Assembly: GCA_000193795.2 (NCBI GenBank)
Contig: AEPI01000023.1
Span: forward strand, 1 to 64,000
Length of the DNA: 64,000 nucleotides
Reading direction: 5' to 3'
DNA from: Neisseria lactamica NS19
GTDB lineage: Bacteria > Pseudomonadota > Gammaproteobacteria > Burkholderiales > Neisseriaceae
Position numbers and translations under genes: made by a program. Positions 8,656 to 16,773 of this stretch are shown one piece after another (within the stretch, counting starts at the first letter, position 1; every line of letters starts with the position of its first letter). The notes below the pieces were generated by a model that was not told the origin of the DNA, searched no databases, and saw nothing but the letters and a program-made list of their open reading frames with translations.

Positions 8656-9951
8656 ATGGCTATTTACCAATCAGGCGTGATTTTTGACCAAGTGGATACC
8701 GCCAATCCCGATTGCTGGACATTAGACGAATACGTCAAACGCGGCGGCTATACCGCCCTGCGTAAAATCTTGTCCGAAAACATCTCGCAAACCGATGTGA
8801 TTGACGAAGTCAAAACCTCCGGCTTGCGCGGCCGTGGCGGTGCAGGCTTCCCGACCGGTTTGAAATGGAGCTTTATGCCCCGTTCCTTCCCGGGCGAAAA
8901 ATATGTGGTTTGCAACACCGACGAAGGCGAGCCGGGTACATTTAAAGACCGCGACATCATCATGTTCAATCCTCATGCCTTGATTGAAGGCATGATTATT
9001 GCCGGTTACGCGATGGGTGCGAAAGCCGGCTACAACTACATCCACGGCGAAATTTTCGAAGGCTACCAACGTTTTGAGGCCGCTTTGGCGCAGGCGCGCG
9101 CCGCAGGCTTTTTGGGTAAAAATATTTTGGGTTCGGATTTTGAATTTGAACTTTTCGCCCACCACGGCTACGGCGCATATATTTGCGGCGAAGAAACCGC
9201 ATTGCTCGAATCGTTGGAAGGCAAAAAAGGCCAGCCGCGCTTCAAACCGCCGTTCCCTGCTTCATTCGGACTATACGGCAAACCGACCACCATCAACAAT
9301 ACCGAAACCTTCGCCTCCGTGCCGTTTATCGTCCGCGACGGCGGTCAGACGTTTGCCGACAAAGGCATTCCGAATGCCGGCGGGACCAAATTGTTCTGTA
9401 TTTCCGGCCATGTCGAACGTCCGGGCAACTATGAAGTGCCATTGGGTACGCCGTTTGCCGAAGTCTTGAAAATGGCGGGCGGTATGCGCGGCGGTAAAAA
9501 ACTTAAAGCCGTTATCCCCGGCGGTTCGTCCGCGCCCGTATTGCCTGCCGATATCATCATGCAGACCAATATGGACTACGACTCGATTTCCAAAGCAGGC
9601 TCGATGCTCGGTTCCGGCGCGATTATCGTGATGGACGAAGACGTGTGTATGGTCAAAGCCCTCGAACGCTTAAGCTACTTTTACTACGACGAATCCTGCG
9701 GCCAATGTACGCCTTGCCGAGAAGGTACGGGCTGGCTCTACCGCATCGTCCACCGCATCGTAGAAGGCAAAGGTAAAATGGAAGACTTGGATTTGCTCGA
9801 TTCTGTCGGCAACCAAATGGCAGGCCGCACCATCTGCGCCCTCGCCGATGCCGCCGTCTTCCCCGTCCGCAGCTTTACCAAGCATTTCCGTGATGAGTTT
9901 GTGCATTACATCGAACACGGCGGGCCGATGAAACCGAATAAATGGTGCTGA
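8656..9951 (+). CDS. nuoF: NADH-quinone oxidoreductase subunit F
   Basis: The 51-kDa subunit that binds NADH and FMN and holds cluster N3, 431 residues. The glycine-rich nucleotide site RGRGGAGFPTGLKW is at residues 58-71, and a second nucleotide motif NTDEGEPGTFKDRD follows near 95. The [4Fe-4S] ligands are C348, C351 and C354 (ESCGQCTPC) and C394. There is no cargo between this start and its upstream hairpin, so it may have its own promoter. Confidence 0.97.
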   Translation: MAIYQSGVIFDQVDTANPDCWTLDEYVKRGGYTALRKILSENISQTDVIDEVKTSGLRGRGGAGFPTGLKWSFMPRSFPGEKYVVCNTDEGEPGTFKDRDIIMFNPHALIEGMIIAGYAMGAKAGYNYIHGEIFEGYQRFEAALAQARAAGFLGKNILGSDFEFELFAHHGYGAYICGEETALLESLEGKKGQPRFKPPFPASFGLYGKPTTINNTETFASVPFIVRDGGQTFADKGIPNAGGTKLFCISGHVERPGNYEVPLGTPFAEVLKMAGGMRGGKKLKAVIPGGSSAPVLPADIIMQTNMDYDSISKAGSMLGSGAIIVMDEDVCMVKALERLSYFYYDESCGQCTPCREGTGWLYRIVHRIVEGKGKMEDLDLLDSVGNQMAGRTICALADAAVFPVRSFTKHFRDEFVHYIEHGGPMKPNKWC

Positions 9952-10009
9952 TACGGCAAACTGATGGTGTTGGGTTTGCAACCCAACCTGCATAGGCTGC
10001 AAAGCGCAA

Positions 10010-10044
10010 AGGTCGTCTGAAAGCCTGAATTTTTCAGACGGCCT
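10010..10044 (+). terminator. Variant uptake-sequence hairpin after nuoF
   Basis: AGGTCGTCTGAA at 10010-10021 pairs with TTCAGACGGCCT at 10033-10044. Both differ from the meningococcal ATGCCGTCTGAA in the first bases. A second perfect 8-bp hairpin, GTTGGGTT-TGC-AACCCAAC, lies just upstream at 9969-9987. Confidence 0.55.
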
Positions 10045-10072
10045 CAATCCCCAAAAGAAAAAAGACTAAACC

Positions 10073-10492
10073 ATGACCCGCCCCATCCGTGACCTCGACA
10101 TCCTCATCAGCACCATGCAGCCAGAGCTGCACGATGGCGTGTATTGTTTCACCACCTTGAACGCCGATAGTGCCGCCCGAATCGGCGTCGCCGATATCCT
10201 CGCTTCCATCGTCGAAGCCGAAGGCCTGTCGGTGGTGGTAGGCGAAGACGTTGCGTTGAAACACGGCCTGCCTGCCGATTTCCGCGCCGCGTGGATTACC
10301 CTGACCGTACATTCCGACCTCGCCGCCGTCGGCCTGACCGCCGCCTTTGCCACCGCATTGGGTCAGGCGGGCATCAGCTGCAATGTCGTAGCGGGCAACT
10401 GCCACGACCATATTTTCGTACCGCACGATAAAGCGGAGCAGGCGATGAACGTATTGCGCGGTTTGCAGCAAAAAGCGGCTGAGGCCGTCTGA
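10073..10492 (+). CDS. ACT-domain protein
   Basis: A 139-residue protein of the small stand-alone ACT-domain group. The first half has DLDILISTMQPELHDGVY and FTTL, and the second half WITLTVHSDLAAVGLTAAFA and GISCNVVAGNCHDHIFVP, which resembles the ACT ligand-binding fold. ACT domains usually bind amino acids to regulate an enzyme, but no enzyme partner is encoded here. It sits between nuoF and nuoG, bounded on both sides by variant uptake-sequence hairpins. The stop codon TGA is supplied by the uptake sequence (..GCCGTCTGA). Confidence 0.8.
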   Translation: MTRPIRDLDILISTMQPELHDGVYCFTTLNADSAARIGVADILASIVEAEGLSVVVGEDVALKHGLPADFRAAWITLTVHSDLAAVGLTAAFATALGQAGISCNVVAGNCHDHIFVPHDKAEQAMNVLRGLQQKAAEAV

Positions 10493-10513
10493 ACCCCATT
10501 TTTCAGACGACCT
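10482..10513 (+). terminator. Variant uptake-sequence hairpin after the ACT-domain gene
   Basis: AGGCCGTCTGAA at 10482-10493, which includes the stop codon of the ACT gene, pairs with TTCAGACGACCT at 10502-10513, leaving an 8-base loop. Confidence 0.55.
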
Positions 10514-10557
10514 CCAAAAAAGATTATTTATTAAATACCCGTAACTAGGAACGAACC

Positions 10558-12819
10558 ATGTTACAAATCGAAATCGACGGCAAACAGGTATCTGTGGAGC
10601 AGGGCGCGACGGTAATTGAAGCCGCGCACAAGCTCGGTACTTATATTCCGCATTTCTGTTACCACAAAAAACTTTCCATCGCCGCCAACTGCCGTATGTG
10701 TCTGGTGGACGTGGAAAAGGCCCCCAAACCTCTGCCCGCCTGTGCCACGCCGGTTACAGACGGCATGATTGTGCGTACGCATTCGGCAAAAGCCCGAGAG
10801 GCGCAAGAAGGCGTGATGGAGTTCCTGCTCATCAACCATCCACTTGATTGTCCGACCTGCGACCAGGGCGGCGAATGTCAGTTGCAGGATTTGGCGATGG
10901 GCTACGGCAAAACCACCAGCCGTTATACCGAAGAAAAACGTTCCGTCGTCGGCAAAGACATGGGACCTTTGGTTTCCGCCGAGGAAATGAGCCGCTGCAT
11001 CCATTGCACCCGCTGCGTGCGATTCACCGAAGAAATCGCCGGCCTGCAGGAAATTGCGATGGCGAATCGCGGCGAACACTCCGAGATCATGCCTTTTATC
11101 GGTAAAGCAGTGGAAACCGAATTGTCGGGCAACGTCATTGATTTGTGTCCCGTCGGCGCGCTGACCAGCAAACCGTTCCGCTTCAATGCGCGTACTTGGG
11201 AATTGAACCGCCGCAAATCCGTTTCCGCCCACGACGCTTTGGGCAGCAACCTGATTGTACAAACCAAAGACCATACCGTCCGCCGCGTGTTGCCACTGGA
11301 AAATGAAGCCATCAACGAATGCTGGCTGTCCGACCGCGACCGTTTCGCCTACGAAGGCCTGTATCACGAAAGCCGTCTGAAAAACCCGAAAATCAAACAG
11401 GGCGGCGAGTGGATGGACGTGGATTGGAAAACCGCGTTGGAATATGTCCGCAGCGCGCTTGAATGTATCGCCAAAGACGGCAACCAAAACCAAGTCGGCA
11501 TTTGGGCGAACCCGATGAATACGGTTGAAGAGCTGTATCTGGCGAAAAAACTCGCCGACGGCTTGGGCGTTAAAAACTTTGCAACCCGTTTGCGCCAACA
11601 AGACAAACGTCTTTCAGACGGCCTTAAAGGTGCGCAATGGTTGGGACAAAGCATTGAATCTTTGGCTGACAATGATGCCGTATTGGTAGTCGGTGCGAAC
11701 TTGCGCAAAGAACAGCCGCTCCTGACCGCCCGCCTGCGCCGTGCCGCCAAAGACCGTATGGCCTTGAGCGTATTGGCCAGCAGTAAAGAAGAATTGTTTA
11801 TGCCGCTTCTCTCTCAGGAAGCCGCACATCCCGACGAGTGGGCAGGCCGTCTGAAAAACTTGTCTGCCAATGCGGAACACGCAATTACCGCCAGCCTGAA
11901 AACCGCTGAAAAAGCAGCGGTGATTTTGGGCGCGGAAGTGCAAAACCATCCTGATTACGCCGCCATTTATGCCGCCGCGCAAGAGCTGGCAGACGCGACC
12001 GGCGCAGTGCTGGGCATTTTGCCGCAAGCCGCCAACAGCGTTGGTGCGGATGTCTTGGGCGTGAACTCGGGCGAGAGCGTTGCCGAAATGGCAAACGTGC
12101 CGAAACAGGCGGTCTTGCTGCTCAACGTCGAACCGGAAATCGATACGGCGGACGGTGCGAAAGCCGTGCCCGCGTTGAAACAGGCGAAAAGCGTGATGGC
12201 GTTTACACCGTTTGTCAGCGAAACGCTGCTGGATGTGTGCGACGTGTTGTTGCCGATTGCGCCGTTTACCGAAACATCGGGCAGCTTCATCAATATGGAA
12301 GGTCGTCTGCAATCTTTCCACGGCGTGGTACAAGGCTTCGGCGATTCGCGTCCGCTGTGGAAAGTGTTGCGCGTATTGGGCAACCTGTTTGACCTGCAAG
12401 GTTTTGAATACCACGATACCGCCGCGATTCTGAAAGATGCGCTGGATGCGGAAAGCCTGCCGTCCAAACTGAACAACCGCGTGTCTTCGACTCAAAAAGA
12501 TTTTCAGACGGCATCAAGCCGCCTCGTGCGCGTGGGCGGAGTGGGCATCTATCACACCGATGCCATCGTGCGCCGTTCCGCACCGTTGCAGGCAACCGTC
12601 CATGCCGCCGTGCCTGCCGCGCGTGTGAATCCGAACACTTTGGCGCGCTTGGGCCTGCAAGACGGGCAAACCGCCGTCGCCAAACAAAACGGCGCAGGCG
12701 TGTCCGTGATGGTCAAAGCCGATGCCGGACTGCCTGAAAACGTGGTGCATCTGCCGCTGCATACCGAAAATGCCGCGCTGGGTGCGTTGATGGACACTAT
12801 TGAACTGGCGGGAGCTTGA
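10558..12819 (+). CDS. nuoG: NADH-quinone oxidoreductase subunit G
   Basis: The largest peripheral subunit, 753 residues. The N-terminal ferredoxin domain carries [2Fe-2S] ligands C34, C45, C48 and C62. Next come the His/Cys cluster region (CPTCDQGGECQLQD near residue 98) and the CxxCxxC-type motif RCIHCTRCVRF near 145, then a molybdopterin-oxidoreductase-like domain without cofactor. Uptake-sequence cores occur inside the coding region at 11613-11624 and 11844-11855, both of the AGGCC type. The stop at 12817-12819 lies two bases before the nuoH start. Confidence 0.97.
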   Translation: MLQIEIDGKQVSVEQGATVIEAAHKLGTYIPHFCYHKKLSIAANCRMCLVDVEKAPKPLPACATPVTDGMIVRTHSAKAREAQEGVMEFLLINHPLDCPTCDQGGECQLQDLAMGYGKTTSRYTEEKRSVVGKDMGPLVSAEEMSRCIHCTRCVRFTEEIAGLQEIAMANRGEHSEIMPFIGKAVETELSGNVIDLCPVGALTSKPFRFNARTWELNRRKSVSAHDALGSNLIVQTKDHTVRRVLPLENEAINECWLSDRDRFAYEGLYHESRLKNPKIKQGGEWMDVDWKTALEYVRSALECIAKDGNQNQVGIWANPMNTVEELYLAKKLADGLGVKNFATRLRQQDKRLSDGLKGAQWLGQSIESLADNDAVLVVGANLRKEQPLLTARLRRAAKDRMALSVLASSKEELFMPLLSQEAAHPDEWAGRLKNLSANAEHAITASLKTAEKAAVILGAEVQNHPDYAAIYAAAQELADATGAVLGILPQAANSVGADVLGVNSGESVAEMANVPKQAVLLLNVEPEIDTADGAKAVPALKQAKSVMAFTPFVSETLLDVCDVLLPIAPFTETSGSFINMEGRLQSFHGVVQGFGDSRPLWKVLRVLGNLFDLQGFEYHDTAAILKDALDAESLPSKLNNRVSSTQKDFQTASSRLVRVGGVGIYHTDAIVRRSAPLQATVHAAVPAARVNPNTLARLGLQDGQTAVAKQNGAGVSVMVKADAGLPENVVHLPLHTENAALGALMDTIELAGA

Positions 12820-12821
12820 TC

Positions 12822-13898
12822 ATGCAAGAATGGTTCCAAAACCTCTTTGCCGCAACGCTCTGTCTGGGCGATTTGGGTATCACCGTAGGTTTGGTGGTAT
12901 CCGTCATCGTCAAAATCGTGATTATCCTGATTCCGCTGATTCTGACCGTTGCCTACCTGACATATTTCGAACGTAAAGTCATCGGCTTTATGCAGCTTCG
13001 CGTCGGTCCGAACGTAACCGGCCCGTGGGGTCTGATTCAGCCGTTTGCCGACGTGTTCAAACTCTTGTTTAAAGAGGTAACCCGTCCGAAGCTGTCAAAC
13101 AAAGCCCTGTTCTACATCGGCCCGATTATGTCGCTTGCTCCGTCTTTTGCGGCGTGGGCAGTGATTCCGTTCAACGAAGAATGGGTGCTGACCAATATCA
13201 ATATCGGTCTTTTGTACATCCTGATGATTACCTCGCTGTCGGTTTACGGCGTGATCATCGCGGGCTGGGCTTCCAACTCCAAATATTCGTTCTTGGGCGC
13301 AATGCGCGCATCCGCACAAAGCATTTCCTACGAGATTGCCATGAGTGCCGCGCTGGTGTGCGTCGTGATGGTATCGGGCAGTATGAACTTCTCCGACATC
13401 GTTGCCGCGCAGGCAAAAGGCATCGCGGGCGGTTCGGTATTCTCTTGGAACTGGCTGCCGCTGTTCCCCATCTTCATCGTCTATTTGATTTCCGCCGTTG
13501 CCGAAACCAACCGCGCACCGTTTGACGTGGCAGAGGGCGAGTCTGAAATCGTTGCCGGACACCACGTTGAATATTCCGGCTTCGCGTTCGCGCTGTTCTT
13601 CCTTGCCGAATACATTTTCATGATTCTGATTGCCGCGCTGACATCGCTGATGTTCCTCGGCGGCTGGCTGTCTCCGTTCCCGCAAAGCTGGGGCTTTATC
13701 GGTACGCCTTCCGCATTTTGGATGTTCGTGAAAATGGCGGCGGTGCTGTACTGGTATCTGTGGATTCGTGCAACTTTCCCACGCTACCGTTACGACCAAA
13801 TTATGCGTTTGGGCTGGAAAGTGCTGATTCCGATCGGCTTTGCCTACATCGTGATTTTGGGCGTGTGGATGATTTCACCGCTGAATTTGTGGAAATAA
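12822..13898 (+). CDS. nuoH: NADH-quinone oxidoreductase subunit H
   Basis: Membrane subunit that, with NuoB and NuoD, forms the quinone chamber; 358 residues with about eight spans. The motifs GPNVTGPWGLIQPFAD and AETNRAPFDVAEGESE are invariant NuoH/ND1 signatures. The ATG at 12822 follows GGGAGC; a TTG two codons earlier is in frame but overlaps the nuoG stop. Confidence 0.97.
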   Translation: MQEWFQNLFAATLCLGDLGITVGLVVSVIVKIVIILIPLILTVAYLTYFERKVIGFMQLRVGPNVTGPWGLIQPFADVFKLLFKEVTRPKLSNKALFYIGPIMSLAPSFAAWAVIPFNEEWVLTNINIGLLYILMITSLSVYGVIIAGWASNSKYSFLGAMRASAQSISYEIAMSAALVCVVMVSGSMNFSDIVAAQAKGIAGGSVFSWNWLPLFPIFIVYLISAVAETNRAPFDVAEGESEIVAGHHVEYSGFAFALFFLAEYIFMILIAALTSLMFLGGWLSPFPQSWGFIGTPSAFWMFVKMAAVLYWYLWIRATFPRYRYDQIMRLGWKVLIPIGFAYIVILGVWMISPLNLWK

Positions 13899-13900
13899 GT

Positions 13901-13928
13901 TTCAGACGGCATCTTGAGGCCGTCTGAA
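13901..13928 (+). terminator. Variant uptake-sequence hairpin between nuoH and nuoI
   Basis: TTCAGACGGC and GCCGTCTGAA are perfect inverted arms with an 8-base loop. The second arm reads AGGCCGTCTGAA. It starts two bases after the nuoH stop and lies within the operon. Confidence 0.55.
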
Positions 13929-13978
13929 CAAAGCGATTTTGAATACCTAACGAAATCCCTGTTTTGAGGGAACATAAT

Positions 13979-14458
13979 ATGGCTAACTTAGTAAAAACCT
14001 TTCTGCTTGGCGAATTGGTCAAAGGCTTGGGCGTAACGCTCAAAAACTTTTTCGCCCGCAAAGACACGATTTATTTCCCCGAAGAGAAAACGCCGCAATC
14101 CGTGCGTTTTCGCGGCCTGCACGCGCAACGCCGTTATCCGAACGGCGAGGAACGCTGCATTGCGTGTAAATTGTGCGAGGCAGTTTGTCCGGCAATGGCG
14201 ATCAACATCGAATCGGAAGAACGCGAAGACGGCACCCGCCGCACCAAGCGTTACGACATCGACCTGACCAAGTGCATCTTCTGCGGCTTCTGCGAAGAGG
14301 CCTGCCCGACCGATGCGATTGTGGAAACCCATATTTTTGAATACCACGGCGAGAAAAAAGGCGACTTGCACATGACCAAGCCGATTCTTTTGGCCATTGG
14401 CGATAAATACGAAACTGAAATCGCCAAACGCAAAGCCGCTGACGCGCCGTATCGTTAA
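13979..14458 (+). CDS. nuoI: NADH-quinone oxidoreductase subunit I
   Basis: The 23-kDa ferredoxin-like subunit carrying clusters N6a and N6b, 159 residues. Two CxxCxxCxxxCP motifs are clear: CIACKLCEAVCP and CIFCGFCEEACP. The ATG at 13979 has GAGGGAAC upstream; a TTG at 13964 is in frame but adds nothing conserved. Confidence 0.97.
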   Translation: MANLVKTFLLGELVKGLGVTLKNFFARKDTIYFPEEKTPQSVRFRGLHAQRRYPNGEERCIACKLCEAVCPAMAINIESEEREDGTRRTKRYDIDLTKCIFCGFCEEACPTDAIVETHIFEYHGEKKGDLHMTKPILLAIGDKYETEIAKRKAADAPYR

Positions 14459-14469
14459 GGAGCAGACGA

Positions 14470-15141
14470 ATGACTTTTTCCGCGATTCTGTTCTATATTC
14501 TTGCCGCCATCGTTTTGTACGGTTCGGTTCGTACCGTTACCGCTAAAAACCCTGTTCACGCCGCTTTACATCTGGTGCTGACCTTCTGTGTGAGCGCGAT
14601 GCTTTGGATGCTGATGCAGGCCGAGTTTTTGGGCGTGACTCTGGTGGTGGTTTACGTCGGCGCTGTGATGGTGTTGTTCTTGTTCGTCGTGATGATGTTG
14701 AACATCGACATTGAAGAAATGCGCGCCGGTTTCTGGCGACACGCGCCTGTTGCCGGCGTGGTCGGCACATTGTTGGCGGTTGCCCTGATCCTGATTCTGG
14801 TCAACCCGAAAACCGACCTTGCCGCGTTTGGTTTGATGAAAGACATTCCCGCCGATTACAACAATATCCGAGATTTGGGCAGCCGTATTTATACCGACTA
14901 CCTGTTGCCGTTTGAATTGGCGGCGGTATTGCTGCTGTTGGGTATGGTGGCGGCGATTGCGCTGGTTCACCGCAAAACCACTAATCCGAAACGCATGGAT
15001 CCTGCCGACCAGGTTAAAGTACGCGCCGACCAAGGCCGTATGCGTCTGGTGAAAATGGAAGCGGTCAAACCGCAAGTCGAATCTGCCGAAGAAAGCGAAG
15101 TTTCAGACGGCATCAAGCCGGAAGGGGAGGGCAAAGCATGA
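14470..15141 (+). CDS. nuoJ: NADH-quinone oxidoreductase subunit J
   Basis: Membrane subunit with five predicted spans, 223 residues. AKNPVHAALHLVLTF and VVVYVGAVMVLFLFVVMML are the family's conserved first and third helices. A charged C-terminal tail beyond residue 170 is rich in Glu and Lys and contains codons spelling an uptake sequence (15102-15113). It overlaps nuoK by four bases (ATGA). Confidence 0.96.
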   Translation: MTFSAILFYILAAIVLYGSVRTVTAKNPVHAALHLVLTFCVSAMLWMLMQAEFLGVTLVVVYVGAVMVLFLFVVMMLNIDIEEMRAGFWRHAPVAGVVGTLLAVALILILVNPKTDLAAFGLMKDIPADYNNIRDLGSRIYTDYLLPFELAAVLLLLGMVAAIALVHRKTTNPKRMDPADQVKVRADQGRMRLVKMEAVKPQVESAEESEVSDGIKPEGEGKA

Positions 15142-15443
15142 TTACCTTGACGCATTATCTGGTATTGGGCGCGCTCCTGTTCGGTATCAGCGCAATGGGT
15201 ATCTTTATGAACCGCAAAAACGTGCTGGTCTTGCTGATGTCCATCGAGCTGATGCTTTTAGCGGTGAACTTCAACTTTATCGCCTTCTCGCAACATTTGG
15301 GCGATACTGCCGGACAGATTTTCGTATTCTTCGTATTGACCGTCGCCGCCGCTGAATCCGCCATCGGTTTGGCGATTATGGTATTGGTGTACCGCAATCG
15401 ACAAACAATCAACGTTGCCGATTTGAACAAACTTAAAGGCTGA
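15138..15443 (+). CDS. nuoK: NADH-quinone oxidoreductase subunit K
   Basis: Small antiporter-like membrane subunit, 101 residues, three spans. ISAMGIFMNRKNVLVLLMSI and ELMLLAVNFNF hold the conserved glutamate of helix 2, and AAAESAIGLAIMVL the second glutamate. Translation is coupled to nuoJ through ATGA. Foreign-looking DNA of 1.3 kb follows before nuoL. Confidence 0.97.
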   Translation: MITLTHYLVLGALLFGISAMGIFMNRKNVLVLLMSIELMLLAVNFNFIAFSQHLGDTAGQIFVFFVLTVAAAESAIGLAIMVLVYRNRQTINVADLNKLKG

Positions 15444-15475
15444 TTTGGAATTTTTAAAGAAAAAAGAGATAGATA

Positions 15476-15898
15476 ATGTTTGATATTGCTGTTGTTGGAT
15501 TAGGTGCAACAGGAGTTAGTTTAATCAAACAGTTACAGGATGCAGTATATAATTTTAATTTGCCAAAGCCAAAAATTGCCGTGTTTAATCCGATGCAAAC
15601 ATTTGCAAGAGGAGAAGCATTCGGTTCGGCTGATATGATACATAAAGTAAATACACCGCCTGATATGTTGGCTATTTCGGATAGTGAACCTGATGCATTT
15701 TCAAGTTGGCTAGAAAAACAAGACAATTATGAGCGTTATCCGAATCGGTTTTTATATGCAGATTTCTTATCTTATCCATATAAATCAGTTGCAGAGTCTG
15801 ATGTACTGGATATTTGCGAGTTTAATGTGTTATGTGTCGGTAATTGGGTAAAACAATGGGTTTTTGAAAATTTTAGAATTTCAGAAAGTGGAGAGTGA
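15476..15898 (+). CDS. Truncated FAD/NAD(P)-binding protein
   Basis: A 140-residue protein with an N-terminal dinucleotide-binding fold (FDIAVVGLGATGVSL; GxGxxG at about residues 9-14) and the segment AFGSADMIHKVNTPP typical of the FAD-NAD(P)-binding family whose members usually exceed 400 residues. It stops soon after the first Rossmann unit, so it looks like the 5' end of a larger enzyme and probably lacks a full active site. It is distinctly AT-rich against the nuo genes. Its stop is two bases before the ATG of the transporter gene, suggesting a transcriptional unit inserted as a block. Confidence 0.7.
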   Translation: MFDIAVVGLGATGVSLIKQLQDAVYNFNLPKPKIAVFNPMQTFARGEAFGSADMIHKVNTPPDMLAISDSEPDAFSSWLEKQDNYERYPNRFLYADFLSYPYKSVAESDVLDICEFNVLCVGNWVKQWVFENFRISESGE

Positions 15899-15900
15899 TT

Positions 15901-16773
15901 ATGTCATTCTCAATTGCTCTTCCATTGGTATATCTGTTTATTGGCATTTTGATTGGGAAATCCCCTTTTAGAAAAATTAAAGGCACTTTTTCTGTAATAT
16001 TGAGCAGGTGGATTATCCCTTTTGTTATTGTCTATAACATAACGACATATCGTGATGGTATGCAGTATATTATGTTATGGATGATTATTTCGATGGGGCT
16101 GATTATCCTAATCGGGAAAAGAGTTAATAAAGATCCTGTTTGGAATTTGTGTTTGTGCTATTTGAACATCGGATGGTTGGGGCTTCCTATAGTTGCAACC
16201 TTGTTTGGAGATGAGGCGGCGCAAGTGCTTATTTCGGCATACGTGGGAAGTTCTTTATTCGGAAATTCGGTCGGGGTCGGGTTGTTATTGAATAATAGTA
16301 ATTTCATATCCGGATTGAAAAAGACTTTAAAATCCCCTCCCGTTGTTGCATTGGTAATAGGAGTGTCCGGTATTCCGCTGGGGCATTTTGTAGCAGATTA
16401 TTTTGGGGAAGTTTATTTTTTCTCGAAAATGGCAATGGGAATATTGGGGATGGTGATACTCGGTATTTGGCTGGCTGAGATAAAACTAAATTTGAATGAT
16501 TTGAAGAAAAGTATTAAACCGTTTCTAATAAAAAACATTTTATTTATAGGGATTGTTTTTCTTTTTATCCAAATAGCTGCATATTTTGACTTGAAGTTGA
16601 TTCTTGAAAACCAAAAAACATTGTATTTAATACCGTTGCTGCCGCCTGCTGCCAATATTATTGTGTTGGAAACGGCATATTTGAAAACAGGGCGTTCGGC
16701 TTCTATGATTGCGTATGGTACGATTTTTAGTTTAATCGCAATCAGCATTTATATTTTACTGGTGCAAATTTAA
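15901..16773 (+). CDS. AEC-family (auxin efflux carrier-like) transporter
   Basis: A 290-residue membrane protein with about ten spans, the size and pattern of AEC-family permeases, which in bacteria carry small organic acids such as malate or malonate. The middle contains LCYLNIGWLGLPIVATLFGDE, a family-type Asn-Gly motif, and the end PPAANIIVLETAY resembles the second crossover. The ATG at 15901 is preferred over the GTG at 15895. Base composition is AT-rich, like the preceding fragment. It ends at 16773, directly abutting the nuoL ATG at 16774. Confidence 0.82.
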   Translation: MSFSIALPLVYLFIGILIGKSPFRKIKGTFSVILSRWIIPFVIVYNITTYRDGMQYIMLWMIISMGLIILIGKRVNKDPVWNLCLCYLNIGWLGLPIVATLFGDEAAQVLISAYVGSSLFGNSVGVGLLLNNSNFISGLKKTLKSPPVVALVIGVSGIPLGHFVADYFGEVYFFSKMAMGILGMVILGIWLAEIKLNLNDLKKSIKPFLIKNILFIGIVFLFIQIAAYFDLKLILENQKTLYLIPLLPPAANIIVLETAYLKTGRSASMIAYGTIFSLIAISIYILLVQI

